Under the pieces are notes generated by a model that worked only from the letters and a program-made list of their open reading frames with translations, was not told the DNA's origin and ran no database searches. The position numbers and the translations under genes are program-made. From NCBI GenBank assembly GCA_003252395.1, contig QKEL01000008.1, positions 310,001 through 374,000 of the forward strand: DNA of 64,000 nucleotides. The letters run 5' to 3'. Positions 1 through 8,657 of the stretch are shown in pieces; position 1 is the stretch's first letter; every line of letters starts with the position of its first letter. The stretch comes from Spirochaetales bacterium. Its GTDB lineage: Bacteria > Spirochaetota > Spirochaetia > Treponematales > Treponemataceae.

Positions 1-1341
1 CGCGCCGCTTATGTCGGCCTTGGAACCGTCGTGTCGCAGGGCAAAGCGGAAGTCCTCGGGCGCGCATTCGGTAATCCAGTACCAGGCGCAGGCGGCGCGG
101 GTCTTAAGCCGGTCGAGCTGCGCTTCCTTTACGTCCGGAAGGCCCGCGATCGCCGCTTCCACGTCGCCGTCGTTGGTTTGGAGCAGGTTGCACAAATGGC
201 GGAAGGGAATCTGGTAGGACGCGCAGGGCGGCATGCCTTCCGCCTGGGAAAGCTCGTAAATCCGCCTTTCCTTCTCGAATACCTCTTCGTTTTTCGCCTT
301 CTCGAGGCCCCAGGCGATTCGCTCGGTCTTGTCGTAGTCCTCGTAAATCTTGATCACGTCCAGGTCAAAGCTGATCGTAAACTCGGTATTCGGCCGGGTT
401 CCCGCGAACAGGTACCGCGCGATCTCGGGTTGGTACACCCGGAGCACGTCGGGCAGGTCCACGACCTTTCCCTTCGACGACGACATCTTCCCGGGCGTGC
501 CCTTGATGCCGATGAAATCGTAGCGGAAGGAAACCGGCGCAGGCCAGCCGTACACCTCGTCGGCGACGTGGCGGGCCGTGTCGAAGGAACCGCCCTGGGA
601 ATGGTGGTCCTTGCCCGCGGGCTCGAACACGGTCTTTTCGTGCTTCCAGCGCATGGGCCAATCCACGCGCCAGCCGAGCTTAATGCCCTTTGCGGTACGC
701 AGGTCCACGGTATCGCGGTGCCCGCACTCGCACGAATAGGTCACGCCCCACTCCCCGTCCCAGCCCTCGATCGCCGTGGTATCGCGGTTGCATTCGTCGC
801 AAAACGCGGAGATCGGCCAGTATTCGCCGGTCATCTTGTGGCCTTCGTCGCGGTAGCGGTTGAGGATATCCTTGAGCTTGTCCCGGTTTTCCAACGCGGT
901 TTTCATGCCCTCGGCGTACGTACCGGCACGGTACCGCTCGCTCTGATACAGGAATTCGGGGTGGATGCCGACCTTGGGCAGCATGGATTCCACGTCCACC
1001 TCGTGGTGGCGGGCGTAACTGGCGTCGCGGCCGAAGGGATCGGGCACCATGGTGATCGGGAATCGGAGGTGTTTTTCGAGAATTTCCTGATTGGGCATAT
1101 TGACGGGGACTTTTCGGAACACGTCATAATCGTCCCAGGAATAGATGAAGCGAACCTTTTTGCCGCGCGAGCGCAGGGCCCGAACCACGAGGTCCACGGA
1201 AATGATTTCGCGGAAATTGCCGATATGCACGGTTCCGGAGGGGGTAATTCCGGACGCGCACGTATACACGTCCAGATCGCCCCGCTCGCGGATAATCTTG
1301 TCGGCGGTTTGGTCCGCCCAATGGGAAAGCTTTACGTCCAT
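1..1341 (-). CDS. lysS: class I lysyl-tRNA synthetase, 3' end outside window
   Basis: Charges tRNA-Lys with lysine in the cytoplasm. I translated the minus strand myself; about 447 codons are open from the ATG at 1341 to the window edge, so the C-terminal part (the family is usually about 520-530 residues) is missing only because the window ends. The class I signatures are clear: HIGN at residues 39-42 and KMSSSKG near residue 285, with a CxxC...CxC zinc-like cluster between them (CDEC, CECG). Class I LysRS is the archaeal/spirochaetal form and is the strongest taxonomic clue here. An in-frame upstream ATG near 1374 lies inside the predicted promoter, so 1341 is preferred. The long plus-strand open frame over this gene is an antisense shadow. 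Confidence 0.95.
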   Translation of the reverse strand, partial: MDVKLSHWADQTADKIIRERGDLDVYTCASGITPSGTVHIGNFREIISVDLVVRALRSRGKKVRFIYSWDDYDVFRKVPVNMPNQEILEKHLRFPITMVPDPFGRDASYARHHEVDVESMLPKVGIHPEFLYQSERYRAGTYAEGMKTALENRDKLKDILNRYRDEGHKMTGEYWPISAFCDECNRDTTAIEGWDGEWGVTYSCECGHRDTVDLRTAKGIKLGWRVDWPMRWKHEKTVFEPAGKDHHSQGGSFDTARHVADEVYGWPAPVSFRYDFIGIKGTPGKMSSSKGKVVDLPDVLRVYQPEIARYLFAGTRPNTEFTISFDLDVIKIYEDYDKTERIAWGLEKAKNEEVFEKERRIYELSQAEGMPPCASYQIPFRHLCNLLQTNDGDVEAAIAGLPDVKEAQLDRLKTRAACAWYWITECAPEDFRFALRHDGSKADISGA

Positions 1342-1351
1342 AATGCCCCGC

Positions 1352-1380
1352 AGTATACCGGATTGGGGGCGCATGGACAA
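1352..1380 (-). promoter_or_regulatory. sigma70-type promoter of lysS, near-leaderless
   Basis: Minus strand: -35 TTGTCC (1375-1380), 17-nt spacer, -10 TATACT (1352-1357). Only 10 nt separate the -10 from the ATG at 1341 and no Shine-Dalgarno is present, so the mRNA should start within a few nucleotides of the start codon. Confidence 0.65.
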
Positions 1381-1389
1381 TAAGCGGCC

Positions 1390-2043
1390 TTACTCCCCGG
1401 CTTTCTCCTCGGCTTTCTCCTCGGCCTTCTCCTCGGCTTTCTCCTCGGCTTTCTCCTGGAAGGGCAGGCTTTTTATGAAAACGGGAGAAAGAACGGCTTC
1501 TTCGCCGAAATTCTTGGCGAAATATTCCTTTGCCGCGTCGAGTTCGTCGATCCGGACCGGTTTTTCCGCCGCAAACTGATAGCCCTCGACGTTATACACG
1601 AAGGTTCCCAAATAGACGTACCGAACGTCGCCGGGCACGATGAACTCGCCTGAAAGGGGAAGCATAACGCGGAAGGTGTCGACTCCGCCCGGATTGTACA
1701 GAATGCCGTCCAGCACGATTTTCCGCTCCCCGGTCAACGTCGCGTTGGCGATATAAAAGGGCGCGCTCCCCGAGATTTCGGTATATTCGAAATCCCGCCA
1801 GGTATTATTCAAATACAGGGTAAGGGAATTTTCCGGTTTTGCGGTTTGCTTGTCCTTGCCCGCGCCCTCCGGGTTTAGAATCGCGGCGTACTCGCCGTAG
1901 AACGCGGCGTTCGCCTCGGGATTCACGACGACCCGGTACAGCATGACGAGGTCGTTGCTTTTTTTGCCGAACAAATCGAGGGCATGCGCGCTCGTCGCGA
2001 GAATCAATAGGGCAATGACCGGGAACAGGGTCTTATTTTTCAT
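1390..2043 (-). CDS. hypothetical exported protein with acidic/basic C-terminal repeat tail
   Basis: 217 residues, family not recognised. The N-terminus is a Sec signal peptide (MKNKTLFPVIALLILATSAHA, written here only to show the AHA cleavage site), so it is probably periplasmic. The middle is beta-rich without a motif I can name. The C-terminus is a low-complexity tail of KAEE units ending in KAGE, encoded by a 12-bp tandem repeat. The first 11 nt overlap the end of the upstream lipoprotein gene, and the start ATG has a GGAG about 9 nt before it inside that gene, so the two are co-translated and probably act together at the envelope. Confidence 0.8.
   Translation of the reverse strand: MKNKTLFPVIALLILATSAHALDLFGKKSNDLVMLYRVVVNPEANAAFYGEYAAILNPEGAGKDKQTAKPENSLTLYLNNTWRDFEYTEISGSAPFYIANATLTGERKIVLDGILYNPGGVDTFRVMLPLSGEFIVPGDVRYVYLGTFVYNVEGYQFAAEKPVRIDELDAAKEYFAKNFGEEAVLSPVFIKSLPFQEKAEEKAEEKAEEKAEEKAGE
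1393..1455 (-). repeat. 12-bp tandem repeat encoding KAEE tail
   Basis: Five near-identical in-frame 12-bp units (plus-strand core cggctttctcct) encode KAEE x4 and a final KAGE at the C-terminus of the exported protein. The units are nearly identical at DNA level, so copy number may vary by slippage; each change of one unit keeps the reading frame. Confidence 0.85.
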
Positions 2044-2644
2044 TTTTAAGCTCCGTTATGCGGGTTTGAATAAGGGAATCCCACGCCGTGTCCTTGAATA
2101 TCGGCGCGATCAATTGGAGGCTTTTCAGCTCGGAACCCTTCGGGGCGGGCAGGAACGCGTACTTCGAGCCGGGAAGCCGTTCGTCCCGCTTACCGGGGGC
2201 GAGCACGTAGCTTCCGGCGTATTTGAGGCCGGGAGTCTCGGTTTCCACCGTCACGCCGGTGCCGGGCTGAAAGCTCAACCGGGATTCGAAGGTATTGTCA
2301 CCCACGCGGTACATAAAATAGAGCAGGCGTTCGACCGAACCGGGCTCGACGGGGGGCAGGAAAAAGGCCTTTCCCTTACGGCCCGCCGAGACGAGGGAGG
2401 GCGAAAGGGCGGGATTGATCTGAATGAAATCGAGCTGAAAGAAGGGCATCGTGAACAACAACTCCTGCCGGTACACGGTACCGAACACCAGGGTTGAAGT
2501 CTCGGGGCTTCCCCAGGAATCGGGCGTTATCGCGACCTTATCGCTGATCGGGGGCTTAACCCCTCCCGTGGTGGAGCATCCGGCTAAAAGCGCGATCGAA
2601 ACCATCGATACGCCCACTATCGTTTTGACCTTGCGTGCTGTCAT
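2033..2644 (-). CDS. hypothetical lipoprotein
   Basis: 203 residues, family not recognised. The signal peptide ends in the lipobox LLAGC with the lipidated Cys at residue 23, followed by a Ser/Thr/Gly linker, so the mature protein should be membrane-anchored by lipid. The rest looks like beta-strand-rich globular sequence. It is the first gene of a two-gene operon, overlapping the exported 217-residue protein by 11 nt. The start ATG has AGAGGA 4-5 nt upstream and sits behind a good sigma70 promoter with a normal leader. Confidence 0.8.
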   Translation of the reverse strand: MTARKVKTIVGVSMVSIALLAGCSTTGGVKPPISDKVAITPDSWGSPETSTLVFGTVYRQELLFTMPFFQLDFIQINPALSPSLVSAGRKGKAFFLPPVEPGSVERLLYFMYRVGDNTFESRLSFQPGTGVTVETETPGLKYAGSYVLAPGKRDERLPGSKYAFLPAPKGSELKSLQLIAPIFKDTAWDSLIQTRITELKNEK

Positions 2645-2677
2645 GCGTTCCTCTTTTTCTTGCGAAGGGGTTGGGTA

Positions 2678-2706
2678 ATTTTACCCTATGGAGTGAATGT
2701 GTGCAA
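2678..2706 (-). promoter_or_regulatory. sigma70 promoter of the lipoprotein operon
   Basis: Minus strand: -35 TTGCAC (2701-2706), 17-nt spacer, -10 TAAAAT (2678-2683), then a leader of about 28 nt with AGAGGA before the ATG at 2644. Confidence 0.6.
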
Positions 2707-2735
2707 CAACGGACGCGCGGCCGATTCAAGCCGGT

Positions 2736-3740
2736 TCAGGCCGTTTCGCGCGCGACCAGCTCGGGGATTATGACCAGGTTTTCGCCCTTACCGCTTACCG
2801 ACGCTTCCAGGACCAATACCAGGGCCCCCGCGCCGGCGATAATGTGCCGCTGCCGGATGGTCGTGATTCCCGGGGAGACTAAGCCCGCCACGGGAAGGTC
2901 GTCGTATCCCATGACGGCGATATCCTTTGGAATCCGGACGCCCTCCCCGTGGGCCGCGTTTATGAAGCCCAGCGCGCTCATATCGCCGGTGGCGCAAAAT
3001 ATCGCGTCGGGGAGGGGACCCCTCCCGTAGAAATACTCGAAGGCCCGAAAGCCGGCTTCGATGTCGTAATTCCGCGATTCGAACACCAAGGTTTCGTCGA
3101 AGGGAATGCCGCGCCGCTGCAGGGCGGTGAGGTACCCTATGAGGCGTTCGGAGGCCACGCTTCCCGCTTCCGGTCCCGTTGAGGGCCCGTTCATCAGCGC
3201 GATTCGGCGGTACCCCTGGCTGACCAGGTAATTTATGCCGATGGACATGCCCTTGCTGTTTTCCAGGAGTACGGACTGCGCATAGTCGGCCCGGGATTCC
3301 GCGAGCACCACGGGTTTGCCCGCGGCGGCAAAGCGTTCCAACATTTCGGCCGAGGGCTGCATATTGTGAACGATCGCCGCGTCTACGTCGCCGTTGGGGA
3401 GGATCGCCTGTAAAACCTCTTCCCGTACCGAGGAAGAACCCCGGGTCTGAACCACGAAGGGAATAACGTTGAGCCCGAGGGCCGAAATCGCCCGGTCAAT
3501 GCCCTTATAGGTTTCGGTGCCCGCGGCCGAATCCAGCCACGGGGACACGATGGCCACGTACCGCGGCGGCCCCGCCTCTTTCCAACGGGCGAAGGTATCG
3601 AGATAACCCGTGTTCCTGATCGCCTGCATGATATGGCGAACCACCTCGGGCTCCAGGGCCGAAGGCGTTACCAGTCCCTCCAGGATGGTTTCGCACGAGA
3701 GGGAGGTCGCCTTCGCTACGTCGTGTATCGATACGGACAT
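2736..3740 (-). CDS. LacI-family-like transcriptional regulator
   Basis: 334 residues, normal LacI length. The N-terminus (SIHDVAKATSLSCETI) fits the LacI helix-turn-helix with the DVA core, but the usual VSRVLN hinge-helix sequence is altered (ILEGLVTPS). The rest is a periplasmic-binding-protein-like sensor starting near residue 62 (PRYVAIVSP) with the typical MGYDD and GITTIRQ motifs of the C-terminal lobe. The effector is presumably a small metabolite but cannot be assigned. It follows the ACT-domain gene by 15 nt with only a weak SD, so it is likely the third gene of the paaK1-ACT operon and may control it or aromatic amino acid metabolism (inference). Confidence 0.85.
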   Translation of the reverse strand: MSVSIHDVAKATSLSCETILEGLVTPSALEPEVVRHIMQAIRNTGYLDTFARWKEAGPPRYVAIVSPWLDSAAGTETYKGIDRAISALGLNVIPFVVQTRGSSSVREEVLQAILPNGDVDAAIVHNMQPSAEMLERFAAAGKPVVLAESRADYAQSVLLENSKGMSIGINYLVSQGYRRIALMNGPSTGPEAGSVASERLIGYLTALQRRGIPFDETLVFESRNYDIEAGFRAFEYFYGRGPLPDAIFCATGDMSALGFINAAHGEGVRIPKDIAVMGYDDLPVAGLVSPGITTIRQRHIIAGAGALVLVLEASVSGKGENLVIIPELVARETA

Positions 3741-3755
3741 CGCTCGGCGCGGTCC

Positions 3756-4172
3756 CTAAAACCGCATCGACTCGTTCAGGCCGTGGGATTCCACCACCGC
3801 GAGCCCGCGTTTCAGGTCCTCAACCTTGAAGATAACCACCGCGGTCTCCCCTACCTTGTCCAACGCGGCGTAGAGGTATTCGATGTTGATCCCGTTCTCC
3901 TCGAAAATATGGAGCACGTCCGCGAGGCTTCCCACCTTATCGGAGATGGTCACCGCGAGCACCTCGGTGGTCTTTGTGGTGAATTTGGCCGCCTCGAGGA
4001 TTTTCCGCGCCTTTTCCGGATCGTCGGTAATCACCCGGAGAATGCCGAAGTCGGCCGTATCGGCGATCATGATGGCGCGGAGGTTCACGCCCCCGTCCTT
4101 CAGTACCCGGGTAACCTCGGCCATGCGGCCCGCCGCGTTTTCAAGGAATATGGAAATTTGCTGTATGATCAT
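3756..4172 (-). CDS. tandem ACT domain protein
   Basis: 138 residues made of two ACT domains (about 1-68 and 70-138). ACT domains bind amino acids and serve as allosteric sensors. The first begins QISIFLENAAGRMAEVTRVL with the usual glycine turn; the second repeats this with KVGSLADVLHIFEENGINIEY. Small ACT proteins of this type are commonly encoded next to phenylacetate-CoA ligases and indolepyruvate oxidoreductases in anaerobes. Here it follows paaK1 by 16 nt with GGAGTG before the ATG. A role as aromatic amino acid sensor for the ligase is inference from this association. Confidence 0.85.
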   Translation of the reverse strand: MIIQQISIFLENAAGRMAEVTRVLKDGGVNLRAIMIADTADFGILRVITDDPEKARKILEAAKFTTKTTEVLAVTISDKVGSLADVLHIFEENGINIEYLYAALDKVGETAVVIFKVEDLKRGLAVVESHGLNESMRF

Positions 4173-4188
4173 TGGTTCACTCCGTCGA

Positions 4189-5493
4189 TTAAAGCTTTCT
4201 CTTGTCGATAACCCGCTTCGCCTTGCCGATCGACCGCTCGATGCTCTTCGGCTCCACGAGTTTCACCTTCAAGTGTACACCGAGCTTGCTTTTCATGGTA
4301 GCCTCAATATGGTTTCGAAGCCGCTCGATATCCTTGGTTTCGTCCGAGAAGCCCTCTACGTTCACCTCTACGTGGAGCTCCACCTCGTCCAGGTGCGTTT
4401 GCGGGTTGCGATCCACGATGATCAGGTAGTTCGGCTCCACCCCCTCGATGGCTATCAGGGCATGCTCGATCTGGCTCGGGAAGACGTTCACGCCCCGGAT
4501 GATCAGGAGGTCGTCGGTACGGCCGAAGAGGCGGTGTATTCTCCGCGTGGTGCGGCCGCAGCCGCAGGTTTCCGCGATGATGAAGGTGATGTCCCGGGTG
4601 CGGTAGCGGATGAGGGGGGTTCCTTCCTTGGTGATGGTGGTAATGACGAGCTCGCCCTTTTCCCCGTCGGGGAGGGGGGTGCCCGTGGCGGGATCGATAA
4701 TCTCGGGATACCAGAGGTCCTCGTTCACGTGCATGCCGTACTGGCCCTCGCACTCGAAGGCGACGCCGGGGCCGGTAATCTCCGTCAGGCCGTAAATGTC
4801 GTACGCCTTAATATTCCAGGCGGCCTCGATTTCCTTCCGCATATTCTCGCTCCAGGGCTCGGCGCCGAAACACCCCGCCCGGGTATGGAAGGTTTTCGGG
4901 TCAATGCCCATCTCGCGGGCCTGCTCGGCCATGTACAGGGCGTATGAGGGGGTGCAGGTGAATATGGTGGACTTGAAATCGCGCATGAGCATGAGCTGCT
5001 TTTCGGTGTTTCCCGAGGAAACGGGTATCACCGTGGCCCCGATCTTCTGCGTCCCGTAGTGGGTCCCGAGGCCCCCGGTGAACAGGCCGTACCCGTAGGC
5101 GTTCTGAACCGTGTCGTTGCGGGTCGCCCCGGCGCCGGAAAGGGTTCGCGCCATGCCTTCCGCCCAATCGTCCATGTCGCGTTTCGTGTACGCGTCGACC
5201 ACGGGCGTTCCCGTCGTGCCGGAGGACATGTGAATCTCGACGATCTCGTCTTGCGGAACCGCCAAAAGCCCGTAGGGATAGGTGTCGCGGAGGTCGTCCT
5301 TCGTGGTGAAGGGGAGCTTGGCGATATCGCCCAGGGATTTCACGTCCGAGGGGCGAATGCCCGCGTCGTCAAACTTCTTTTTGTAAAAGGGAACGTTGGT
5401 GTATACCCGTTCGACCAAATTTTTGAGCCGTGCGAACTGAAGCCGCCGCAACGCTCCCGTATCCATGCACTCGTTTTCGGGATTCCAAATCAT
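4189..5493 (-). CDS. paaK: phenylacetate/arylacetate-CoA ligase, copy 1
   Basis: AMP-forming ligase of the PaaK branch of the ANL superfamily; it activates phenylacetate or related aryl acetates to CoA thioesters. From the ATG at 5493 it has 434 residues, the family's usual size. Visible motifs are SSGTTGTP (adenylate loop), YGLTE, YRTRD (ribose-binding Asp) and a C-terminal lysine region (GKAKRV). The longer open frame starting at 5532 is rejected because the extra residues lie over the predicted promoter. A second copy at 8658-10007 closes the iorAB operon. In fermenters the pair IorAB/PaaK links arylpyruvate oxidation with arylacetyl-CoA; whether this copy runs toward or away from the CoA ester is not visible. 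Confidence 0.93.
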   Translation of the reverse strand: MIWNPENECMDTGALRRLQFARLKNLVERVYTNVPFYKKKFDDAGIRPSDVKSLGDIAKLPFTTKDDLRDTYPYGLLAVPQDEIVEIHMSSGTTGTPVVDAYTKRDMDDWAEGMARTLSGAGATRNDTVQNAYGYGLFTGGLGTHYGTQKIGATVIPVSSGNTEKQLMLMRDFKSTIFTCTPSYALYMAEQAREMGIDPKTFHTRAGCFGAEPWSENMRKEIEAAWNIKAYDIYGLTEITGPGVAFECEGQYGMHVNEDLWYPEIIDPATGTPLPDGEKGELVITTITKEGTPLIRYRTRDITFIIAETCGCGRTTRRIHRLFGRTDDLLIIRGVNVFPSQIEHALIAIEGVEPNYLIIVDRNPQTHLDEVELHVEVNVEGFSDETKDIERLRNHIEATMKSKLGVHLKVKLVEPKSIERSIGKAKRVIDKRKL

Positions 5494-5502
5494 AATGCAA
5501 GC

Positions 5503-5531
5503 AGTATACACCGCTTTTCGGGGGCCTGCCA
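5503..5531 (-). promoter_or_regulatory. promoter of paaK1 operon, leaderless type
   Basis: Minus strand: -10 TATACT (5503-5508) lies 9 nt before the ATG at 5493; the hexamer at 17 nt spacing is TGGCAG (weak). No SD precedes the ATG, so a leaderless transcript is likely. Confidence 0.55.
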
Positions 5532-5538
5532 CGAAATT

Positions 5539-6408
5539 TCATGGTACTTCCGGGACTGAAGCCTTAATTAACGCGCGGGAGTTTTTTGCGGCGGAAACGA
5601 TGGGCACTTGGAGCTCCGTCAGCCATTCGTCACCGCTTGCCTTGTTCCATATCCCGTCGATATACGATTCCCGGGGACAGTCCGCGGGTACGTAGCCGTT
5701 ATCCTCTATCCACTGAAAGACCGCCGCGTACGCCCCGGGAAGGGTGTCGTAGGGTCCCTTGTGCAGGACGCAGGCCGCCTCTTTCACCGCGGCGACGGTT
5801 TTAAACTCGATTCCCTCGGGAAGGAGGCCGTTACCCCTTCCGGTAACGGCCTCGCACAGTTCAATCGAGATATCGCGGTCGCGGTATTCCCCGTCCAGGT
5901 AGCGGACGAAGCAATACGGGGGGTCCTGGACGCATTCGAGTTCGGGGTTGACCGCCGCCAGTGACTTCCCGACGCGGGGCATCAGGGAGAAGTAGTCGTC
6001 GTAAGAGTTAACCACGGTTTGAACGCTGTACGCGAACACCCGCGGGAGTTCCTTCACGATTACTTGGTAGGGCATCGCCTTTTCGCGCTCCAGCGCCGCG
6101 AGGTAGTGCGACACGGAGGCGAGCTGACGTTCCGTCTCCGCGGCCTTCGCCTCCAAATCCCGTTTCCTTTCCGCGAAGATCCGCTCCGGATTCCCGCCCC
6201 GGAGAACGGCGCGAATCTCCGGAATGGAAAAACCGCATTGACGGAGCGAAACGATGGTAAACATCTTGGGGAGCTGGGCGCTGGAGTAGTATCGATACCC
6301 GCTCGCGCCGTCGGTATATTCGGGTTCGATAAGGCCGGATTCCTCATAAAACCGGAGGGCCTTTACGGTGACCTTGGTTATTTTCGAGAACAATCCTATG
6401 CGGTACAT
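5539..6408 (-). CDS. MerR-family regulator with GyrI-like effector domain
   Basis: 289 residues. The N-terminal MerR winged helix is clear (MYRIGLFSKITKVTVKALRF, YYSSAQL), followed by a dimerisation coiled coil (about 80-115) and a GyrI-like/BmrR-type effector-binding domain (about 120-280), as in drug-sensing MerR proteins. The true start is the ATG at 6408 with CTGGAGGA about 9 nt upstream; a longer frame from 6678 is rejected since it runs back into the permease gene. It is the last gene of the ABC exporter operon, whose promoter has the abnormal spacing that MerR proteins untwist, so it probably activates its own operon when it binds a hydrophobic or cationic compound (inference). Confidence 0.92.
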   Translation of the reverse strand: MYRIGLFSKITKVTVKALRFYEESGLIEPEYTDGASGYRYYSSAQLPKMFTIVSLRQCGFSIPEIRAVLRGGNPERIFAERKRDLEAKAAETERQLASVSHYLAALEREKAMPYQVIVKELPRVFAYSVQTVVNSYDDYFSLMPRVGKSLAAVNPELECVQDPPYCFVRYLDGEYRDRDISIELCEAVTGRGNGLLPEGIEFKTVAAVKEAACVLHKGPYDTLPGAYAAVFQWIEDNGYVPADCPRESYIDGIWNKASGDEWLTELQVPIVSAAKNSRALIKASVPEVP

Positions 6409-6440
6409 CGTTATCAGTCCTCCAGGTTTCCGGTCGGTCC

Positions 6441-7157
6441 CTATTCCCAGCGGAACCGCGATATCGCCAAGAGGTATGATACCGCGGCCATGGCGCCCAG
6501 GACAAGAAAGCGAAAGAGATCCTGCGAGATATCGGTCTGCAGTACGGCGCCCTTCAGCAAAAGGATGCCTTGGGTGAGGGGGAAAACCGAGGCAAACGCG
6601 CGCAAACCGGCGGGGAGTATCTCGAACGGAACGGTCGCGCCAGAGAGGAGCAGCATGGGGAAGTAGGCCAGCGTACAAACCCAGTTCGCCGTTTTTTCGT
6701 TCGGGGCAAGGCTCGCGATGAGGAAACCGAGGGAGAACACGGTTACCTGGACGAATAGGAAGGTCGCGATGTACCGAACGGCCGAACCCGAAAGGGCAAC
6801 GGAGAAACCGAATCGCGCGATCAGGAATACACCCAGGGCAGAAACCCAGGCGAAGAGGACCTGAAGCAAGGCGACCGCGGAAAGGAGCACGGCCGGGCTA
6901 ACCGGGGTAACCCGGAACCGCTTGAGGATCTTGCCGTGCCGGTAGCCGGATATCGTGAGCGGCAAGCCCATAAGCGCCGAGGCGCATATGCCGACGGTGG
7001 CGATTCCGCCGAAGGCGAGCCGAATGGCCTCCGGTTCCGAGATAAAGCCGATAAGCAACATGATGCCCACGGGGAAGGCGATGCCGAATATCAGCATGTC
7101 GCCCCCGCGAAAGGCGAGTTTGGCCTCGGTCTTGAATAGGGCAATAAACGCCTTCAT
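6441..7157 (-). CDS. ABC-2 type exporter permease
   Basis: 238 residues with six hydrophobic segments typical of ABC-2 membrane proteins, including the late conserved pattern around ASLAPNEKTAN and the LSGATVPFEILP turn. It should form the membrane channel of an exporter with the ATPase whose gene overlaps it by 4 nt (ATGA). Combined with the MerR gene 32 nt downstream, a drug or toxic-compound efflux role is likely; the substrate is not visible. Confidence 0.9.
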   Translation of the reverse strand: MKAFIALFKTEAKLAFRGGDMLIFGIAFPVGIMLLIGFISEPEAIRLAFGGIATVGICASALMGLPLTISGYRHGKILKRFRVTPVSPAVLLSAVALLQVLFAWVSALGVFLIARFGFSVALSGSAVRYIATFLFVQVTVFSLGFLIASLAPNEKTANWVCTLAYFPMLLLSGATVPFEILPAGLRAFASVFPLTQGILLLKGAVLQTDISQDLFRFLVLGAMAAVSYLLAISRFRWE

Positions 7158-7936
7158 GCGGTCTCTCCTTCCCGTTCCTTCCGGTATTCAAGCTGCTCTT
7201 CCGCGTCCATGCATCGAAGGAACAGCTCCTCAAGGTTTTTAGCGCCCTCCTCGGCGATCAGCGCCGCGGGGTTGCCCGAGCGCACGACCCTCCCGGCGCT
7301 CAGGATGGCGACGCGGTCGCAAAGGAACTCTACCTCGTCCATGAAGTGGGAGGTCAGGACGATCGTCGTGCCCGATTCCCCCAGTTCCCGCAAGAAATTC
7401 CAAACCGACCTTCTCGCCGCGGGGTCCAATCCCGTGGTCAACTCGTCCAGGACGAGCAGCTCGGGATCGGGGATAAGGGCGAGTATCACCGCGAGCTTTT
7501 GCCGCTCGCCGCCCGAAAGCGAATTCACCGGCGACCGTTCCCGGCCGGCAAGGGCGAATCGATCCAGGAGGGGGCGCCAGTCGCGGGCGCGGGGATACAG
7601 GGCCACGGCGGTCTCGCAGGCCTCGGTAACGGTAATCCTGTCCTGAAAGCGGGTTTCCTGAAACTGTACCCCCACGCGGGAGAAGAGCCTTTTCCGGTCC
7701 GTCACGGGATTCATGCCCAATACGGTAACCGAACCGGAATCGAACGCCCGGGTTCCCAAAACGCATTCGACCGTCGTCGTCTTTCCCGCGCCGTTCGCGC
7801 CGATCAGGCCGAAGATTTCCCCGCGGTAAATCTCCAGGTTCATGTTCTCCACGGCGGTTTTCGCGCCGTAGGTTTTCCGGACAGCGCGAACGGATACCGC
7901 GATGCCCCTTTCCGGATCTACGTATGCCTGTTTCAT
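7154..7936 (-). CDS. ABC exporter ATP-binding protein
   Basis: 260 residues from the ATG at 7936, chosen because AAGGAG lies 7 nt upstream; the ATG 6 nt earlier is too close to the SD and the frame from 7987 runs through the promoter. Walker A GANGAGKTT (46-54), ABC signature LSGGERQ, Walker B ending LDELTTGLDP and the switch His in LTSHFMDE are all present. The usual DEPT after Walker B is DELT, a conservative departure outside the catalytic Glu. It energises the ABC-2 permease encoded immediately downstream. Confidence 0.93.
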   Translation of the reverse strand: MKQAYVDPERGIAVSVRAVRKTYGAKTAVENMNLEIYRGEIFGLIGANGAGKTTTVECVLGTRAFDSGSVTVLGMNPVTDRKRLFSRVGVQFQETRFQDRITVTEACETAVALYPRARDWRPLLDRFALAGRERSPVNSLSGGERQKLAVILALIPDPELLVLDELTTGLDPAARRSVWNFLRELGESGTTIVLTSHFMDEVEFLCDRVAILSAGRVVRSGNPAALIAEEGAKNLEELFLRCMDAEEQLEYRKEREGETA

Positions 7937-7956
7937 TTGCATTCTCCTTACCCACG

Positions 7957-7987
7957 AGGCTAGAGCCTCCTCCAAGGGGAGAGTCAA
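7957..7987 (-). promoter_or_regulatory. MerR-type promoter (19-bp spacer) of exporter operon
   Basis: Minus strand: -35 TTGACT (7982-7987), spacer of exactly 19 nt (7963-7981), -10 TAGCCT (7957-7962). A spacer of 19 instead of 17 is the hallmark of MerR-activated promoters. A short dyad CTCC-aagg-GGAG (7970-7981, plus-strand reading) lies in the spacer, and a perfect 6-bp inverted repeat GAGGCT-ag-AGCCTC (7956-7969) overlaps the -10. The operon's last gene encodes a MerR regulator. Confidence 0.7.
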
Positions 7988-8069
7988 GGAACGGCGGAGA
8001 CTATTCGCTTTTTTTGGGGGAAAACCGTATCCGGGGGGAATGGCCAGGCGATTCCGTTCCCTTCGGCGC

Positions 8070-8633
8070 TTATGCCCCGGGGGTCGGCCATTCCCGGTCG
8101 AGAATGCCGTAGAGGTAGCTGGTGCGCCAATGGTCGCGCATCCAAACGTGTTCGCGGATGGTCCCTTCCCGGGTCATGCCGAGCTTTTCCATGACCCTGG
8201 CCGAGGCCCCGTTGGCGCTGTGGCACTTGCCCCACACCCGGTGGAGCCCCAGGGTATTGAAGGCGAAATCCAAAAGGACGCGGGACGCCTCCACGGCATA
8301 GCCCCTTCCCCAATGCTCGCTCAGGAAAAAATACCCCAATTCGGCGTCCGGGGCGTCGGGGTCCCCGCTCATGAGGTCAACGCTGCCTATGGGAAGCGGC
8401 TCGCTTCCTTCGGAGAGCAATTCGACCAAGAGGTGCCATTCACTTCGGTTCTCGTCTGCCCGGCTTTTCAGCACGATATCGAGGAACTCGTCCACCTCGG
8501 CCTCGGTGGCGAGGGAAAAGAGCATGTATTTGAGCTGCCCCGGCTTGGCCGGAAAGCGCAGGAGAAAATCGCGGTCGGCGGCCTCGAATTCCCGAACCCG
8601 GAGGCGGGGCGTGAGCGTGGGCTTAAATTTCAT
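8070..8633 (-). CDS. GNAT-family N-acetyltransferase (RimJ/RimL type)
   Basis: 187 residues, the typical size for RimJ/RimL-like GNATs that acetylate protein N-termini or small amines with acetyl-CoA. Recognisable parts are the N-terminal TPRLRVREFEAADRD, the acetyl-CoA-binding region GYFFLSEHWGRGYAVEASR and the C-terminal NGASARVMEKLGM segment. The substrate cannot be inferred. It lies 24 nt downstream of paaK2 but has its own TATACT 10 nt before the ATG and no SD, so it may be transcribed separately as a leaderless mRNA. Confidence 0.88.
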   Translation of the reverse strand: MKFKPTLTPRLRVREFEAADRDFLLRFPAKPGQLKYMLFSLATEAEVDEFLDIVLKSRADENRSEWHLLVELLSEGSEPLPIGSVDLMSGDPDAPDAELGYFFLSEHWGRGYAVEASRVLLDFAFNTLGLHRVWGKCHSANGASARVMEKLGMTREGTIREHVWMRDHWRTSYLYGILDREWPTPGA

Positions 8634-8643
8634 GGTTATACCG

Positions 8644-8649
8644 AGTATA
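8644..8649 (-). promoter_or_regulatory. -10 element before GNAT gene
   Basis: TATACT on the minus strand, 10 nt before the ATG at 8633. No convincing -35 at 16-18 nt, so either a weak promoter or chance; the placement matches the leaderless pattern seen elsewhere in this window. Confidence 0.4.
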
Positions 8650-8657
8650 GCGCACCG

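Noticed and set aside
31-1383. 450-codon plus-strand open frame
   Set aside because: Antisense to lysS, whose HIGN and KMSSSKG motifs are on the minus strand; GC-rich codon use keeps the opposite frame open.
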